Shown here: positions 1 through 50,205 of the stretch, in pieces
How positions within the stretch are numbered: the stretch's first letter is position 1
Layout: each line of letters opens with the position of its first letter
Source of the DNA: Camelus bactrianus
Lineage: Eukaryota > Chordata > Mammalia > Artiodactyla > Camelidae
Direction: 5' to 3'
Assembly: GCF_048773025.1 (NCBI RefSeq)
Contig: NC_133550.1
Coordinates: 57,481,176-57,545,175 of the forward strand
DNA length: 64,000 bases
Notes under the pieces: model-generated
Database searches by the model: none
What the model was told of the DNA's origin: nothing
The model's input: the letters and a program-made list of their open reading frames with translations, nothing else
Translations under genes and position numbers: made by a program

Positions 1-2065
1 TCCTCTCAGTCCACCCTCCAGACTTCTCCACTCTGCTCTGAGCCCCAGAGATGGACATGTTTAAAGTGTTATCACGAGGTTCCCTTGACCGCTAGCCTCT
101 GGTTGGGTGAAGCCAATGGGAGGCCCTGGCATGAACTTGGAAGGCAGTTCTGAACTAAGACTGAACTATTTACTCACCTGGCTCCCCTGTTTGTTACCAT
201 GGGTTGGTGGTACCCTGCCCTTGAAGGCCATCAATCCTATGATGAGGAGTTCCTTCAAATAGGTTCCTCTACCATTTGTACATACCTCATAATTTTTAGT
301 ACTTCCTGACCTTCTGAAACCACAAGGTGTTCCAGGCTTACCTTATATTTTCCTTGGAATCAATCATTTCTGCAAGAAACCCATTACTTACCTGTTCCAT
401 CCTAGTGCACATATAAAGTAGTTTCAGAATTACTGAGCCATACCCCTGAGGGAAAAAAATTTTACTAACTAGAGTATAATATTTGCATATAGTTCTGCTT
501 TTAGTCTTACATTATGCAGTCAAAATACTGTTCTCCAAAGTTAGCTGGTTCTTCTTCCCCAGCTTCTTTGGTTTGGTCCTGATATTCATTAGCAATACAG
601 TTGTATCCATTTGTTACTCTTTGTATTCTAACTTGGGCTCCCCCTACATCCTGGTTGATTTTAATTGTTCATTTTGGGGGTGAGTGAAACATTAGCGTGG
701 TTCTAAGAGTGAGAGGCATACCAAAAAAAAAAAAAAAAACAATATTGGGTAAATGTCACTCCCCCCATCCCTACTTCCTCACTCTTTCCACCACACTGCC
801 CGCCATCCTTCAGTAACCAATCTCATTAGGTTTAATCATTCTTGATTTCTTTTGCACAAATAAACAGATATGTGTATATTTTGTGATCTCTCCTTTTTCC
901 TTTCATGAAAGGAGTCACATTATAGCTACTCTTTTTTTTTTTAAACTGTGGTACAATTCGCATAACATAAAATCTATCATTTTAAAGTGTAAAATTCACC
1001 AGTATTTAGTATAGTCACCTGTTGTACAACCACCATCTCTAGTTAATTCCACAACATTTCCATCACCCTGAAAGGAATCTCCCTACCACTGAGAAGTTAC
1101 CCCTCGTTGCCCCATCCCTACAGCCCCTGGCAATGACTAATCTGTTTTTCTTTCTCAATGAATTTGCCTATTCTGAATATTTAACATAAATGGAATCATA
1201 CAATATATGTGACCTTTTGAATCTGGCTTCTTTCAATTAACATAATGTTTTTGAGGCTTATCCACACTGGAGTGTGTATCAGTCCTTCATACCTTTTTAT
1301 AGCTGAATAATCTTCTGTTGAATGGATATACCACATTTTGTTTATCCATCTATCAGCTGACAGACATTTGGGTTGTTTCCACCTTTTGGTTATTGTGAAT
1401 AGGGCTGCTGTGAATGTTCATGCACAAGTGTTTGTTTGAAAATCTGTTTTAATATGTCGGGAAATATTCCTAGAAGTAGAATTGCTACATCATTTGGTAT
1501 CGTTAACTTTTTGAGGAACTACCAAAATATCTTCCACAGTAGCTGCATCAATTTGTATTCCCATCAGCAATGTATGAGGGTTCCAAGTTCTCCACAACCT
1601 CACCAGCACTTGTCATTGTCCATGTTTGCTTGTTTTTTGAATGACTGCCATCCTAGTGGGTGCAAAGTGGTATCTCAACGTGGTTTTGATTTGTGTTTTC
1701 CTAATGACTAATGATGCTGAGCATACTTTCCTGTACTTATTTGCTATAGACACGCTTTTGCATTCTGTTTTTTTTTTCATCCAGTACATCCTGGAAATCA
1801 CTCCATGTCAATTCACATAGATTGTTCTTATTCCCTTTGCACCTGCATAGTAGGTGAATTTGGTGGATTAATACAGTTTACTCAACTACTTGCCTATGTG
1901 TGGGCATTTAGGTTCTTTCTAACATTTCACAATTACAAATAATGCTGCATTTAATAACTTGGTCCATATGTATTTTCATATAATTGGAGGCATTCTTCAG
2001 GGTGGATTCTTCATAATTCAAACGGAAATGGGATTGCTGAGTTAAAAGGTAAGTTCACATTTATT
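1..2065 (-). mobile_element. Old L1 (L1M-type) relics, antisense, with a second L1 nested inside
   Basis: The + strand reads as the complement of mammalian L1 sequence. About 1-720 resembles an old L1 3' UTR, and about 745-920 and 1765-2065 resemble the end of ORF2 of an old L1. Between them, about 930-1745 is a second antisense L1 stretch whose poly-T start at 931-941 marks its 3' end. This suggests a younger L1 inserted into an older one. Identification is by recall of L1 consensus text. Subfamily is not resolved and no clean target duplication was found for the nested copy. Short reading frames here are L1 shadows. Confidence 0.55.
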
Positions 2066-3335
2066 TTCGTGAGGTAGGAATAAAGTTAGCAAGGAACAAT
2101 GCTGGTTCTCTTAAAGAGCCCAATGATAAATACCCTCCCCTCCGCAATTAAACTCTACCTAAAAGAGTTGAAGCCCAAGAGGAAGAAACAACCAACTAGT
2201 TTTTTACCATGAGGGAGAGGAAACTTGTATAAAAGTTACTTTTTAATCTTCTTATAACAAGATAATGCTATGCTAAGGGAAAGTAGTCTTGTCAGCACAC
2301 GAACGTACCTCATTTTTCTAAAGGCAGGATTTATGTTTGCATAGGATTCCATGAGGTCTAGTAGAGGCTGAGTCCTGAGTGTCCTTTTATGCAACTCATT
2401 TTTGTGTTTTAATTTCATTTGATTTTGAATCTGTGTGAAAAACAGGATGAAAGGAACATGAGTCATCCCCAAACTATTGGGGTGTGTAGGGAGTAGGAAG
2501 GAGTGAAGAGAGAAGATATACTTAATTCTCAATTTGCTTTAATTTTTATGTCACAGAAATATCAAAATGCATCAGAATGTGCCCTGAGATACCACTTCAA
2601 CAGTGGATATGCATATCCATATCTTTCATATACTATTACTAATCCATTGGGATTTAGTCACTAAAATTGCACTAAAGGACTTCTATGATTTAATCTTCAC
2701 CAAGAATCATATCTCCTAATCCAGAAGAGCATTCAAGGTCGAGAACCCCGAGGCACCGTATAAGCCACAAGAGTGACATCAGCACTCCTTAGATCATCAT
2801 CAAAGAAAGTTTACTGTCGTCATCCCTTCATTACACAGTCATCTTAAGGGGTGTTCATCTGTCACTAGCCAAGTGAGTGTTCAGTCCATGCCTGGAACTA
2901 AATGATGCCATGAAGTGGTCAGCAGGAAATAGAAGGAATCAATTTCTTTCTACCTCTGTCCTTATTGCTGTTTAAAGTACAGTGGTGTCCTCATCAGAAG
3001 ATCCTTGCAGTCAGTTAAAAAAAAAAAAGGTGAGAGGCAGTGTCACAGGTGGATCGCCTGGAAGATTTTTTCACACCCCTAGTCTAACTTCTGATGAGTT
3101 TGCGAACGATACAGAAACTCGGAAGAGGGGTGACCACATGGAATGGAGAGGTAGCATTCCACAGCACAGAAAGAGTGCAAAGTTAGTACTCACGGGTCCC
3201 TAAGTGATATCTGTCTTCGGCTTTCTGGAGGTCTGTAAAACCTATACCATACCTCTGCAGGAAAAATATTGTCTTTTTTTATTCCATAAAAAAAAATGTA
3301 TATGAAAAACATGGGCTAAACGTCTGAATAAAAAT
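2066..3335. other. Unassigned upstream flank
   Basis: No coding exon, RNA gene or clear repeat is recognised. The region is AT-rich with short poly-A tracts near 3018 and 3289. The 98-aa minus frame at 2236-2532 has no recognisable domain. Confidence 0.5.
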
Positions 3336-3339
3336 ATAT

Positions 3340-4490
3340 GTTCACTTATTCATTCCACAGTTATTTATTGAGTGCCTAATAGATGCCAGACACTTTTCTG
3401 GGCATCGGACAGAAAACAATTCACAAAAGTCATGGAACCTGTTCTCATGACATAATCGTGAGAAAAAGCTGAATTGTCTCTAGCCTCTTTTAAAATGTCT
3501 TCGTTCAATAAATATTCATTGAACTAGGACTATAAGAGCACTTTGTTTTCATCAGCAAACAAAACAGCTTCAAGCCCTCATGGAACCTCCAGTTCAGTAG
3601 GGAGAGATGGACAATAAACACAAGACAGGTGTGAATGATGTGGTATCGTCAAAGGAGGTAAGTGATGTGGATAAAAGGCAGAAGAAGGGGGATCGGGAGC
3701 GCTGCGGGGAGGGAGGTGTGCAGGGTCAGCATGCAGCCGTAAGCAGGGCAGTCAGCCCCTTGGGAAGATATCTGAGCAAAGACTTGAAAGAGGAGAGGGA
3801 GACAGCCCCTCAGAGCCCTGCAGGAAGGCCAGCCATTCCCAAGGCTTTGAGATGGGACCGCGGCTGATGTGTCTGAGGAAGGAAAGGAGACAAGTGTGGC
3901 TGGAGAGGGTCCACGGGAGAGATGAGAAGGATGGGAAAGGAGGTCAGAGTGGAAATGGGAGCAGGTGGTGGACCTGATCGACCATGCAAGGCCCTGGGCT
4001 TTCTCTCTGAGGGAAGGAAGGCGCCGGGGAGGTGTTTCAGCAGAGGGGCATCTTGGCTCCCCTGACTTACCATCCGCTCTGCCCTTGTGTCGGAAGAGAC
4101 TGAGGGGAGCAAGTAGAGAGGTGAGGAGACCTCCTGGAAAGAGCTCAAATAAGCTGGGAGAAGGATGGCAGAGGCTTTGACAAGGTGGGAGTGGTAGAGT
4201 AGGGATGTGAGAAGAGGTGACAGATTCTGAGTAGATTTTGAAGGTGGCACCAGTGGGATTTGGGGAAAGACTGGCCTGTGGGATGAGAGAAAAGGAGGAG
4301 CTAAGAACGACTCCAAGGCATTTGACCTTCTGGAAGGAAGGAATTTTCCTCGACTGAGATGAACAGTGGCAGGAGGAGCACGTTTTAGGGAAACGATCAG
4401 GGGTTCAGTGTTGGGCATGTTGGGCTGGAGATATCTGTGCGCACATCAAGCATAGGTCTGGTGTTGGGTGCAAATCTGGGCTGGAGGTAT
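3340..4490 (-). mobile_element. L2 LINE fragment(s), antisense
   Basis: The first part (3340-3530) carries the typical L2-type text for repeated ATTTATTGAGTGCC and AATAAATATTCATTGAA motifs. From about 3540 to 4490 the sequence follows the antisense of the L2 open reading frame 3' part. On the minus strand, 4418 back to 3810 keeps an open frame of about 200 codons beginning MPNTEPLIVSLKRAPP, close to the MSNTELLIFPPKPAPP stretch recalled from L2. The frame is a decayed LINE product, not a host gene. Confidence 0.55.
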
Positions 4491-4494
4491 AAAT

Positions 4495-6655
4495 TGGGAA
4501 GTGGCATCAAATTAGATTTTTTATTATGTATGATTAAATATGAAAATATGAATGTTGTAAAATTACAAAATTCTATGGAGCAAAAACTGAAGTTTCTCCT
4601 ACACTCTTACTCCAAACCCACTACCTTCTCCAGCAGTAAAACTATTAAGGAGCTGGTATGTATTAAGAGATTAAAAATGTCTTAAGAATGTGCAACCTAC
4701 AATATCAGAGAACCAGAACCAACAACTGCTTTTCAGTTCCACATGTATTCTACCACACACAAAAAAGGTGCTTTATAGATGGTTCTAATATTTGTGCGTA
4801 CAATTTTCCCCATTTATCCATATCTTCCCTTGACTCACACAGTAATATAATTTCCAGAATGGCCATCTTCTACCGTCATGGTGGTAACGTAACAGAATTT
4901 CACAGCTGTTTGGGATAAACAATATACTTGGATTTGCATGTCTTTTTTTTTTTGTGAAATTAAACTGATTTTTTAAAATTGGTTCTACGTTGCAATTTTT
5001 GTCTTTAGCCATCTGGAATGTGTCTGAGCTAAGCATTACCATCCATTTAGGAAATATTGATTATGAAGTACAGGGTACACTTTAAGCACCGTAGTAACAA
5101 CTCTCTGGACTCAAGGCTTTCATTCCTAAAATAGAACGGCTTCGGTACCTTCCATCAGAAAAAGATAACCTTCAGAATGTGAACTAATGCGTTTCTGTTT
5201 TGTTGAGCTGGCAAGTAACGCTATGTAAGGGAAGAAATGATGAATCCTCAAGTACCCAGGCTCATGAGTTTAGACCTTCAACTGTAATAAAACTCAACAG
5301 TCTTTCTAGTCTTAGGAGTTCACTATTGCTTCCCTGAAATCAAAGAGAAAAAAATAATTGAAAAAAAATCAAACCCACTTTAGTCTGATTTTTGGAAGAG
5401 TTCCATCTCCAAGAACACGTGTCGGAAACCTCCGCACATCTGGATCCACACACGGTTTATCCCCATCAGTTGCTCGTTATGTCGTTATTGCATTCATCAT
5501 GGCAACCAGTAAATAGGAATAAAACAAGGAAGAGTAAGGCATGAGTCCTCAAGAAGCTCACAGTCTCACTAAGCCAATAAAAATTTAATTTTAGGGAAAA
5601 AATGTCACTGAGAGGTTCTCAGACCAACTGCTCCAAGGTATTCTGCTGTGGAAAAAAAAATTAACGAATGAATGTTCTCCATTGAATGTTTACTCTATTA
5701 CCTTGTTTTAAAACTTTGGCACTCACCACTGTCTTTTTTTCTAGAGAGATCCAGCACAGAGCAAAATAAGTAAGTGCCAGAGACAATGACAGAAAAACTC
5801 AGGGTCAGCCAATCACAGTGAATTCAACAACTTGACTTTTTTTTTTTAATGGGCATGTGAGCTCCTATTTCTGACTTTACTTTGTATCCATTTTTTTTTT
5901 TTTTTGCTGATAAAATGTTCTGATTTGCAGGATCAAATAAAAAGCATTAAAATTACATGACACCCTGCAAAGAACCATGTCACCTGGACAAATTTGAAAT
6001 CATATTCTGTGGTTCTTGTTCTTCATGTGCAAATAGACTCAAAGGACAAAGCAAGAGTCATATTGTATGGGACTTCTGTTTCCCCGCTCTTCCTTTCCCT
6101 CCCCCACCCCCTGCCACCTCCCTCATCTCCTTCTGCCCCAGAGGTAGTTTGCCTCTGGCTCTCTCTCACCATCCTTCCTCTGCAGTCCACTCACCCACCA
6201 CCCCATTCATTCCAGAACAACCATAATAACCTTGAAACAGATTCCCTCCTAGAGTCCCTGCCCAAATCCAGCACATTTCCTGCTCATAGACTCCCCTTTC
6301 TGCAGCACAGATTTTTGTCAAGCCCATTTCCTGTTCAAACATGTTTACTGATTCCTTATTCCCCATTTAATAATGCCCCAAAGTCTTAGTGTCATAATCA
6401 AAACCTCCAAGATACAACAATTTCCAGTCTTTGGTTAACATTAGAATGCAAAGTGTCACATATACATGACTACATTCAACCAAGCACTCGAAACAAATTT
6501 GGCAAAATATTTTTCACATCAATGGAAATGAAGAGCTGGTTCTCCTTTAAGAAGTGGTAATGTCTACCTAACCTTGCTGGGTTTTGTTCCCTTAAAGAAC
6601 AGAGGATAATTAATCTTCACGTCTATGGGTAAGTATCAGCATTCTCATCACTTAA
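4495..6655. other. Unassigned upstream flank
   Basis: AT-rich sequence with poly-T or poly-A runs near 4943, 5840 and 5891. A pyrimidine-rich block lies at 6070-6190. No exon or confidently named repeat is seen. Confidence 0.5.
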
Positions 6656-6660
6656 AAATG

Positions 6661-7302
6661 ATCAGCTGTGCCATATGACCCGGGAATCCCGCTCCTGAGC
6701 ATATATCCAGAAGGAACCCTACTTCAGGATGACACCTGCACCCCAATGTTCATAGCAGCACTATTTACAATAGCCAAGACATGGAAACAGCCTATATGTC
6801 CATCAATAGGTGACTGGATAAAGAAGATGTGGTATATTTATACAATGGAATACTACTCAGCCATAAAAACCAACAACATAACGCCATTTGCAGCAACATG
6901 GATGTTCCTGGAGAATGTCATTCTAAGTGAAGTAAGCCAGAAAGAGAAAGAAAAACACCATATGAGATTGCTTATATGTGGAATCTAAACAAACAAACAA
7001 AGCATAAATACAAAACAGAAATAGACTCACAGACAAAGATTACAAACTTGTGGTTGCCAGTGGGGCGGGGGTTGGGAAGAGATACACTGGGATTTCAAAA
7101 TTGTAGAATAGATAAACAAGATTATCCTGTATAGCACAGGGAAATATATACAAGATCTTATGGAGGCTCACAGAGAAAAAAATGTGACAATGAATATACA
7201 TATGTTCATGTATGACTGAAAAATTGTGCTCTACACTGGAATTTGACACAACATTGTAAAATGATTATAAATCAATAAAAAATGTTTAAAAAAATCAGCT
7301 GT
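6661..7302 (+). mobile_element. Young L1 3' end with target duplication
   Basis: A 5'-truncated artiodactyl-type L1 3' end covers 6670-7293. It contains the familiar text CACTATTTACAATAGCCAAG and AATACTACTCAGCC and ends in AATAAAAAATG plus an A-rich tail. It is flanked by the 9-bp direct repeat ATCAGCTGT at 6661-6669 and 7294-7302, the expected mark of target-primed insertion. The 106-aa frame at 6668-6988 is a remnant of this element. Confidence 0.88.
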
Positions 7303-7358
7303 TCTTTTTTATGAATTGTCCTATCACTGGAGGTTTACTGGAATCAAAGACAAATGTG

Positions 7359-7965
7359 TTGCAACAACATAGATGGACCTAGAGATCGTCAATCTAAGTG
7401 AAGTAAGCCAGAAAGAGAAAAAAATACCTTATGATGTCACTTATATGTAGAATCTTAAAAAAAGGACAAATGAACTTATTTACAAAACAGAAACAGACTC
7501 ACCGACATAGAAAACAAATTTATGGTTACCAGGGTTGAAGGGAGTGGGAAGGGATAAATTGGGAGTTTGAAATTTGCAGATACTAACTACTATACATAAA
7601 ATAGATAAACAACAAGGTCGTATTGTATAGCACAGGGAACTATATTCAGTATCTTGTAATAACCTATAATGAACAAGTATATGTATATATATATATGACT
7701 GTACTATTACGCTGTACACTAGAAACTGATACATTGTAAACTGACTACACCTCAATTTTTAAAACAATTTTAATAAAATTAATTAAAATTAAAAACAATA
7801 ACAAAAACAACAACAAAAACAGATAACCAATAAGCATCCACTGACTAGCACAGGGAAATACAGTCAATATCTTGTAATATTGCATATCTATGTAACTGAG
7901 TCACTTTGCTGTACACTCGAAATTAACACAACATTGTAAGTCAACTATACTTCAAAAAAAAAAAG
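7359..7965 (+). mobile_element. Two further L1 3'-end fragments in tandem
   Basis: A second 5'-truncated L1 3' end runs about 7359-7815, starting near GCAACAACATAGATGG and ending in an A-rich AAT/AAC tail. A third, shorter piece follows at about 7845-7965, beginning CTAGCACAGGGAA and ending in poly-A. Both are in the same orientation as the copy at 6670. An A-rich tract continues to about 8025. Confidence 0.8.
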
Positions 7966-8029
7966 AATAGATAAGTCCAAAAACAAAAAAACAAACAAAA
8001 CCCTCCAAAAAACAAAAAAGACAATGTGT

Positions 8030-9835
8030 TTATCAGGACTGTTGAACATCAGAGAGGTCAGGATCGCAAAACCTGACGCTTGCTGTCAAAAGGAAATACG
8101 GCTGGTATAGTTACGTCCTAGACCCCCAACATTGCGTAAGTGTCTATAATATTGTTTGCTTTTAATTATAGAATTTAAAACACTTTCTACAAAAGTCTAG
8201 AAAGATGAACTTGATGCTAAATGATGGTCACCCCTCTAGGGTGACATGAAGAGGACCACTGTGTTCTTCACATGTTGTTTTCCTTTTTTTTTTTTAATAA
8301 GCATATGTTACTTTGAGATTCTGGAAAAAAATACGCCTGTTTTAAACAAGAAACTGTAACATTTTCTTCAAAAAGTCATATCAACAGTTAAGTTTGTAAT
8401 TTGGTGTTTGATGGATATTTTAAAACTTGCTGCAGTGGCTTGTCCCCTCTGATGAGTTACTTTCTGAATGGCATCTTTCGGAACCCGTTAGAAATAGCCA
8501 ACAGAATCGGGGTTCAACAGTGGGAGTTTGTTCATTTAGTCCAATCCAATCATTATCGACGAATTTGCATTGAGAATGCTACCTCAACCATCACTTAGTC
8601 ATTCCTCAAAACAGCCTGACGGGAAAGATGGAGATAATCACCCCTGTTTAAAAGTGAGACCAGCCAACAGTGCCCCGTTGAGGAGACTGATTCCCCGGTT
8701 ACGCAGTCATGACTGCTGGGAACCGTGCCACATTTCAGGGCCACCGCACATCCAAGAAGACATTCAAGAGTGAGAATTTTTTAAAATAGCCCCAACATTT
8801 CTATTTCATAAACGCTTGGGTTTCGATTTGCTCAAACTCTACAATGCTGATCCTCCTTGCAAACCTTTCCAAATGCAACATCAGGTCTATCCAACCCATT
8901 TTCACGGCAACCCAACTGTACAATGTGCAGCAGTGTGGATGTGCTTGTACAATGCTCACAAACTCCCCTAAGTGTCCTAACAGAAGCATCATCATGACAA
9001 AGTGATAATCGAATAACAAATACATATTTAATGTCCAGTATGAACAGGGACGGGGGCGAGAAATCAGACCCCTACAACCCTGCCTTTGCTCTAAGGTACC
9101 TACAGTTTGATAAAGAAACCAGTCAAGTGCATAGAAAACTTAAATACTGCAGAACAGCTATCAAACGTATTTACTTTCAATTTTAGAACAATCATTTTTT
9201 TCTGTCTCTCTCCACCAAAATACATGTCTTTTACAGTCATTTTAGTTAAGCTTAAGGTGCAGTGATTGCTGCACACGTTCCTTTAGAAGGTTGGAAAGCT
9301 TCCAGGAATGGACTCCCGAAATTATCTATTTCACTCCTTAAACGACGCTGGTGAACACTTTCTTTCAAGAAGGAAAATATGAAAGCACAATCAACCTAAG
9401 AGAAAACGTTCTGAATAATTAAAACAAATCTCTAGCTGCCCATGGAAGGATAACAAATGTAATGAATTAGTGTGTTACCACTTTCCATTACCTTACGCCA
9501 TCATATGTAGTAATCCTTTTAAAATACACGCACACACACACTCTCAGACATACATGCTTGTTGTTTTTACTGGAAGAGCATTCTCAATACCTCTCAAACG
9601 AGCGAAAATCCTGTTTACATTCTTGTCTGCCCCAGTTTATGGCTTCACAAGAATTTATTCTTCCTTTTAAGCACACACAGACTGTCCTCAATCCCTTTTT
9701 TGGCTGGTGGCGCCTCTTCAGAGCAGTTTAGAGACCAATGGCTCCCTCTTCCTTGATCCCAGGGTGAAGTCAAAGGGAAAAAAAAAACAGACTCAAACGA
9801 CCTACCCTCCTGCACGTCAAGTCCGACTCCTCATT
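8030..9835. other. Unassigned flank upstream of the putative BEST3 promoter
   Basis: Mostly unique-looking sequence. About 8585-8700 may be a decayed MIR. A short CA-rich tract is at 9529-9541. No exon with credible splice sites was identified. Confidence 0.45.
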
Positions 9836-9839
9836 CAAA

Positions 9840-10160
9840 GGAGTACTCTGGGCGGCAGGTGGAGTTATAATTATAGGCCAGAAAAAGCGACCTCAGCAGC
9901 TGTTGCTTCTGTCTGTTCCCGGCCGTCACTGTCATCAGTGGGCAAACTGGCATAAACAGGCTTCTGCGAGTGGACAGACATTTAACCCCTGTACTCGCCA
10001 CACCCTGGGTCCTCTCAGAGGCCAGGGGACGGAAAGAGTATCTGACTCTGCGTGAGTGAAGGGTGGACGGAGCGCACAGCGCCGACCCGAAGGCACCTCT
10101 GCAGGGGGAGCCCGGAGATTTCCTTTCCTGTCGGAGACTCCAAACCAAACAAATAGGTTA
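9840..10160 (+). promoter_or_regulatory. BEST3: Candidate BEST3 promoter and non-coding exon 1
   Basis: BEST3 and BEST1 carry their start codon in exon 2, so a non-coding exon should lie upstream of 11856. This segment is the only CpG-enriched stretch in the first 11.8 kb. It holds a TATA-like TTATAATTATAGG near 9864 and an E-box CAGCTG at 9898. CpGs are concentrated from 10030 to 10180. Two possible splice donors follow: GTGAGT at 10052 and GTTAGT at 10157. The assignment is inference from position and composition; transcript start and exon end are not known. Confidence 0.35.
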
Positions 10161-10164
10161 GTGC

Positions 10165-11855
10165 ACAGAGTCGACCTACGCGTTTGCATTCTGACCTCTG
10201 CTCTCTGTGATCTTGGTTTTTCCGAACAGAGCTTAAATAGGAGGCTGAGCCGTTAAAGGAAAGAAAGTCATTTCAGGACTGTTATTTAAAACTGCAGTGT
10301 CCGTGAGAACCAATTACGAAATGGGCTATGACAAGATACTTCAATTTTAAAAAGCAGAGGAAAAAAATGTTATGAAATTGGGCTTAACGCTCCTTTCCCA
10401 ATTCTGGCTGTAGTCACATTAGACAAATAGACAGAGTAAAGATGGAAAAAAATGAAACTGGCTTTGTGATATGAAACCCATCCTTTCGTAATGCCACTTA
10501 CTTTCACCCCAAAGTCCTGGTTTCTTTATTAAAATCAGTCATGTTAAAGGCTTAGTCTGGTGATGACAAAAAAAAAAAAAAAGTGAACATAGCTCCAGAG
10601 TTTCACTTTTTTAGGGAAACTAAGCAAATGAGAGTTGGATCGTTTCCCTGCCTCTGAATAAAGACAGAAATTTTCCTTGTTTATGATAAAATGCGTGCTG
10701 TGGGCTACTTTATGGAATAAATCTAGAGGATTTATTACCTATGTCTAGCACAGTTCTGCCAAAAAACTCCATAATTTCAGTCTAAGTATCTCTGTAAGTC
10801 TCTCCTCATAGACCCTTCTGAACCCCAAAGTTTCCGAAGGAAGTTCATTTTCTCTGCGTACGCTCAGTGTTAGACAGCTGTGGAACGGGATTTCAAACAA
10901 AGATTAGCTTTGGGGCGTCTTCTGAAAACCTGAATGTTTACCAATGTCTTGGTGAAAAGCAATGGAATTCCAGAGAACTCACTGAAAACTAGGCTTTGGG
11001 GTCCAGTTCTTGTCCTATCCACATCCATGGAACAGATCCAGGTGGAAAGAATCCTAAATAATGGCCTCAGTTTTTTTTTTTTTCCAGCTCCAACTAGAAA
11101 GTGACCCATCCCTAAGCACGTTACATGCGACTTCTCAGTGGGAAAATGCACCTTTCTCAGTATCACTGTGGCCCCATGTTTTGTCTACCTTTAGAGGTGC
11201 GTGGAGTGCTAACTATGCACTTGGAGCTGAGCAGAGAGACACTTAAATTAAAACCACCCAAAGTAACGCATCAATTAAATCCCCACAAGGGGCTTGCTTC
11301 TTTCCAACAATATCTCCTGATTTCTAAGACGAGAGCCATAACTTTCTTCTAGGAGATCTAAGGGTGAAATAAATACCTCTTTATATACTTTAGCAAATAA
11401 AGACCCAAACAAGTTTGGCCACTGCTTTTGAAAATGCCAATTAATACAGCAGCTCAATACCTTAAATCTTCCCATGGAATAAGAAAACATATGACAGAGG
11501 GCCTTGTGACATAGACCATATAGCTCATGTGTTTTTTTTTTTTTCAAATATTTGTTGAGTAATGGCTATACAATCTGAAAATAATATTTAGAAATTAAAG
11601 TAAGCTTAAGATTTCTAATACTACTTTTTCAAGACATCCCCCCCCACACACCTTTTCTACTAAAAGATTTAGCACTGAGATGCAAATCCCAAACTGTTCA
11701 AATTCCAAACTGTTCAAGCTGAGAAAGGCAAAAAGTAGAGATGGCTGACTGGTTGCTGGTGAGGGTTTCTTTTGAGATACCGATCTATGTTCCGTCCTAA
11801 ACATTGCTTTTTACTTGTTTTTTTTTTTTTCTTTTTTGTCTTCTTGCTCTTCTAG
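10165..11855 (+). other. BEST3: Putative BEST3 intron 1
   Basis: AT-rich unique-looking sequence between the candidate first exon and the exon 2 acceptor. Poly-A or poly-T runs lie near 10568, 11072 and 11531. Just before exon 2 there is a strong pyrimidine tract ending TTCTAG at 11855. No other exon is recognised. Confidence 0.4.
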
Positions 11856-11874
11856 AAAAAATAAACTATCCAAG

Positions 11875-48982
<37,108 letters not shown>

Positions 48983-50205
48983 CCTTGAGTCTTACTTACC
49001 CGAAAGTTCAGCATTAGTTCCAGAGCATACCTGACAGCTAATTTTTTTCTAAACGATCACACCGTATAAGCTACTGAAAACTTTGAAGGGCATTATGATC
49101 CTGACTTTTTGAGAACGGAGAAAATCAAACACATTCACACTATCACAAAGTGACATTCGTGGAACTTAAGCAGGCCACAGTGATGTGTCCTAACCAAATA
49201 AGGGAACTTAAAAATAGGCACAAGCCTTATAGATTCATAGACTGTTAGCTGTGCTAAGGGCCTTACAGATCATAGTCCAGTCCCCCTAGTTTTGCCAATA
49301 GGGAGGCAAAAAATTCTCTTTCCTCCTTTTTTTTTCTTTCTTTCTTCTTTTCTTCAGTTATAAAGACAGAGAGATGGATCATGTGATGCCTCAAAAGCCC
49401 CTCCGCAATCACGATTCCCTGTTTGAGGCTTTCTAACCATCTCAATCTCACTTTTATATCTGTTATCATTTCCTAATTCTTAAGCTTCGCCAGCATCGGA
49501 AAGCTCCATCTCCCTTCAGTCTCCTTTTCTACCTTCACGACTTCATGCTCCTCTCTCCCCCCTTTGTTCTCTCGGCCTTTTGTCCTCTCTTCTCCCTGCT
49601 CCTGCTCCTCCAGTGACTCTCATCTGCCCCACCTTTCAGGTGATAATATTTTCTTCTGTCCATCTCTGCTGCTTACTTCTTGCCATGGGTTTCAAAGTCC
49701 CGGGCACTGGCAAGGCCTCCCGCAGAGCAGTCAAGGTGTCAGCAAAGCCAGCCTGACACCGTCCAGCCTCGCGGCGGAAACGGTGTGGATGCCGCGGCTG
49801 CCCACCACGCCCTGGGCCGCCAGGCGTCCTCTCTTAGGTCTTGAACACTGGAGAAAACCGAAGCCAAGAGGACATGCAACCTGCATAACCAGATGCCACA
49901 GAACCAAATAGCAAGGCTTGAAATGGTCTCACTCAGGCTCTTAAAGCAGGAGTCCCGGTCGTGTCGCGGCATGGGACCACGTGCCGGCTGGGTCGGCCGG
50001 GATGCGGTAGGGTACTGGAGCTGGGAGGTGAAGGCAGTCCAGGACCGTACCATGGGGAGGCCTCGCTTCCTCCGAGGATCTCTTAGGGTGGCTGTGTGTT
50101 GGGGTCTCCCAACTTTGTCTGGAAGGCCATGCTGCTCTCACTATTTCTGTCATGTGAAGATGCTTGACTGCATATGGTTTAAGAAATAAACTAGCCCTAA
50201 TTACT
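48983..50205 (+). other. BEST3: Probable BEST3 3' UTR
   Basis: No repeat is recognised between the stop and about 50195. The region is of moderate GC content with a T/C-rich tract at 49320-49355. It ends at the first AATAAA after the stop codon. The transcript end is inferred, not shown. Confidence 0.5.
50185..50190 (+). terminator. BEST3: Polyadenylation signal AATAAA
   Basis: The first canonical AATAAA downstream of the stop codon, about 1.2 kb after it. It is followed by an ordinary MIR copy, which fits the end of the unique 3' UTR. Confidence 0.5.

Noticed and set aside
3810-4418. 202-aa minus frame as a gene
   Set aside because: The sequence matches the antisense of L2 LINE coding text; it is a relic.
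6668-6988. 106-aa frame with [16 protein letters not shown] start
   Set aside because: It is translation of an L1 3' end seen in several other copies in the window.
1-9800. RAB3IP exons upstream
   Set aside because: No exon with splice sites and recognisable RAB3IP protein text was found; the region is repeats and unassigned sequence.
49320-49355. T/C-rich tract as a retroposon tail in the 3' UTR
   Set aside because: No element body or target duplication adjoins it; it is treated as simple pyrimidine-rich UTR.
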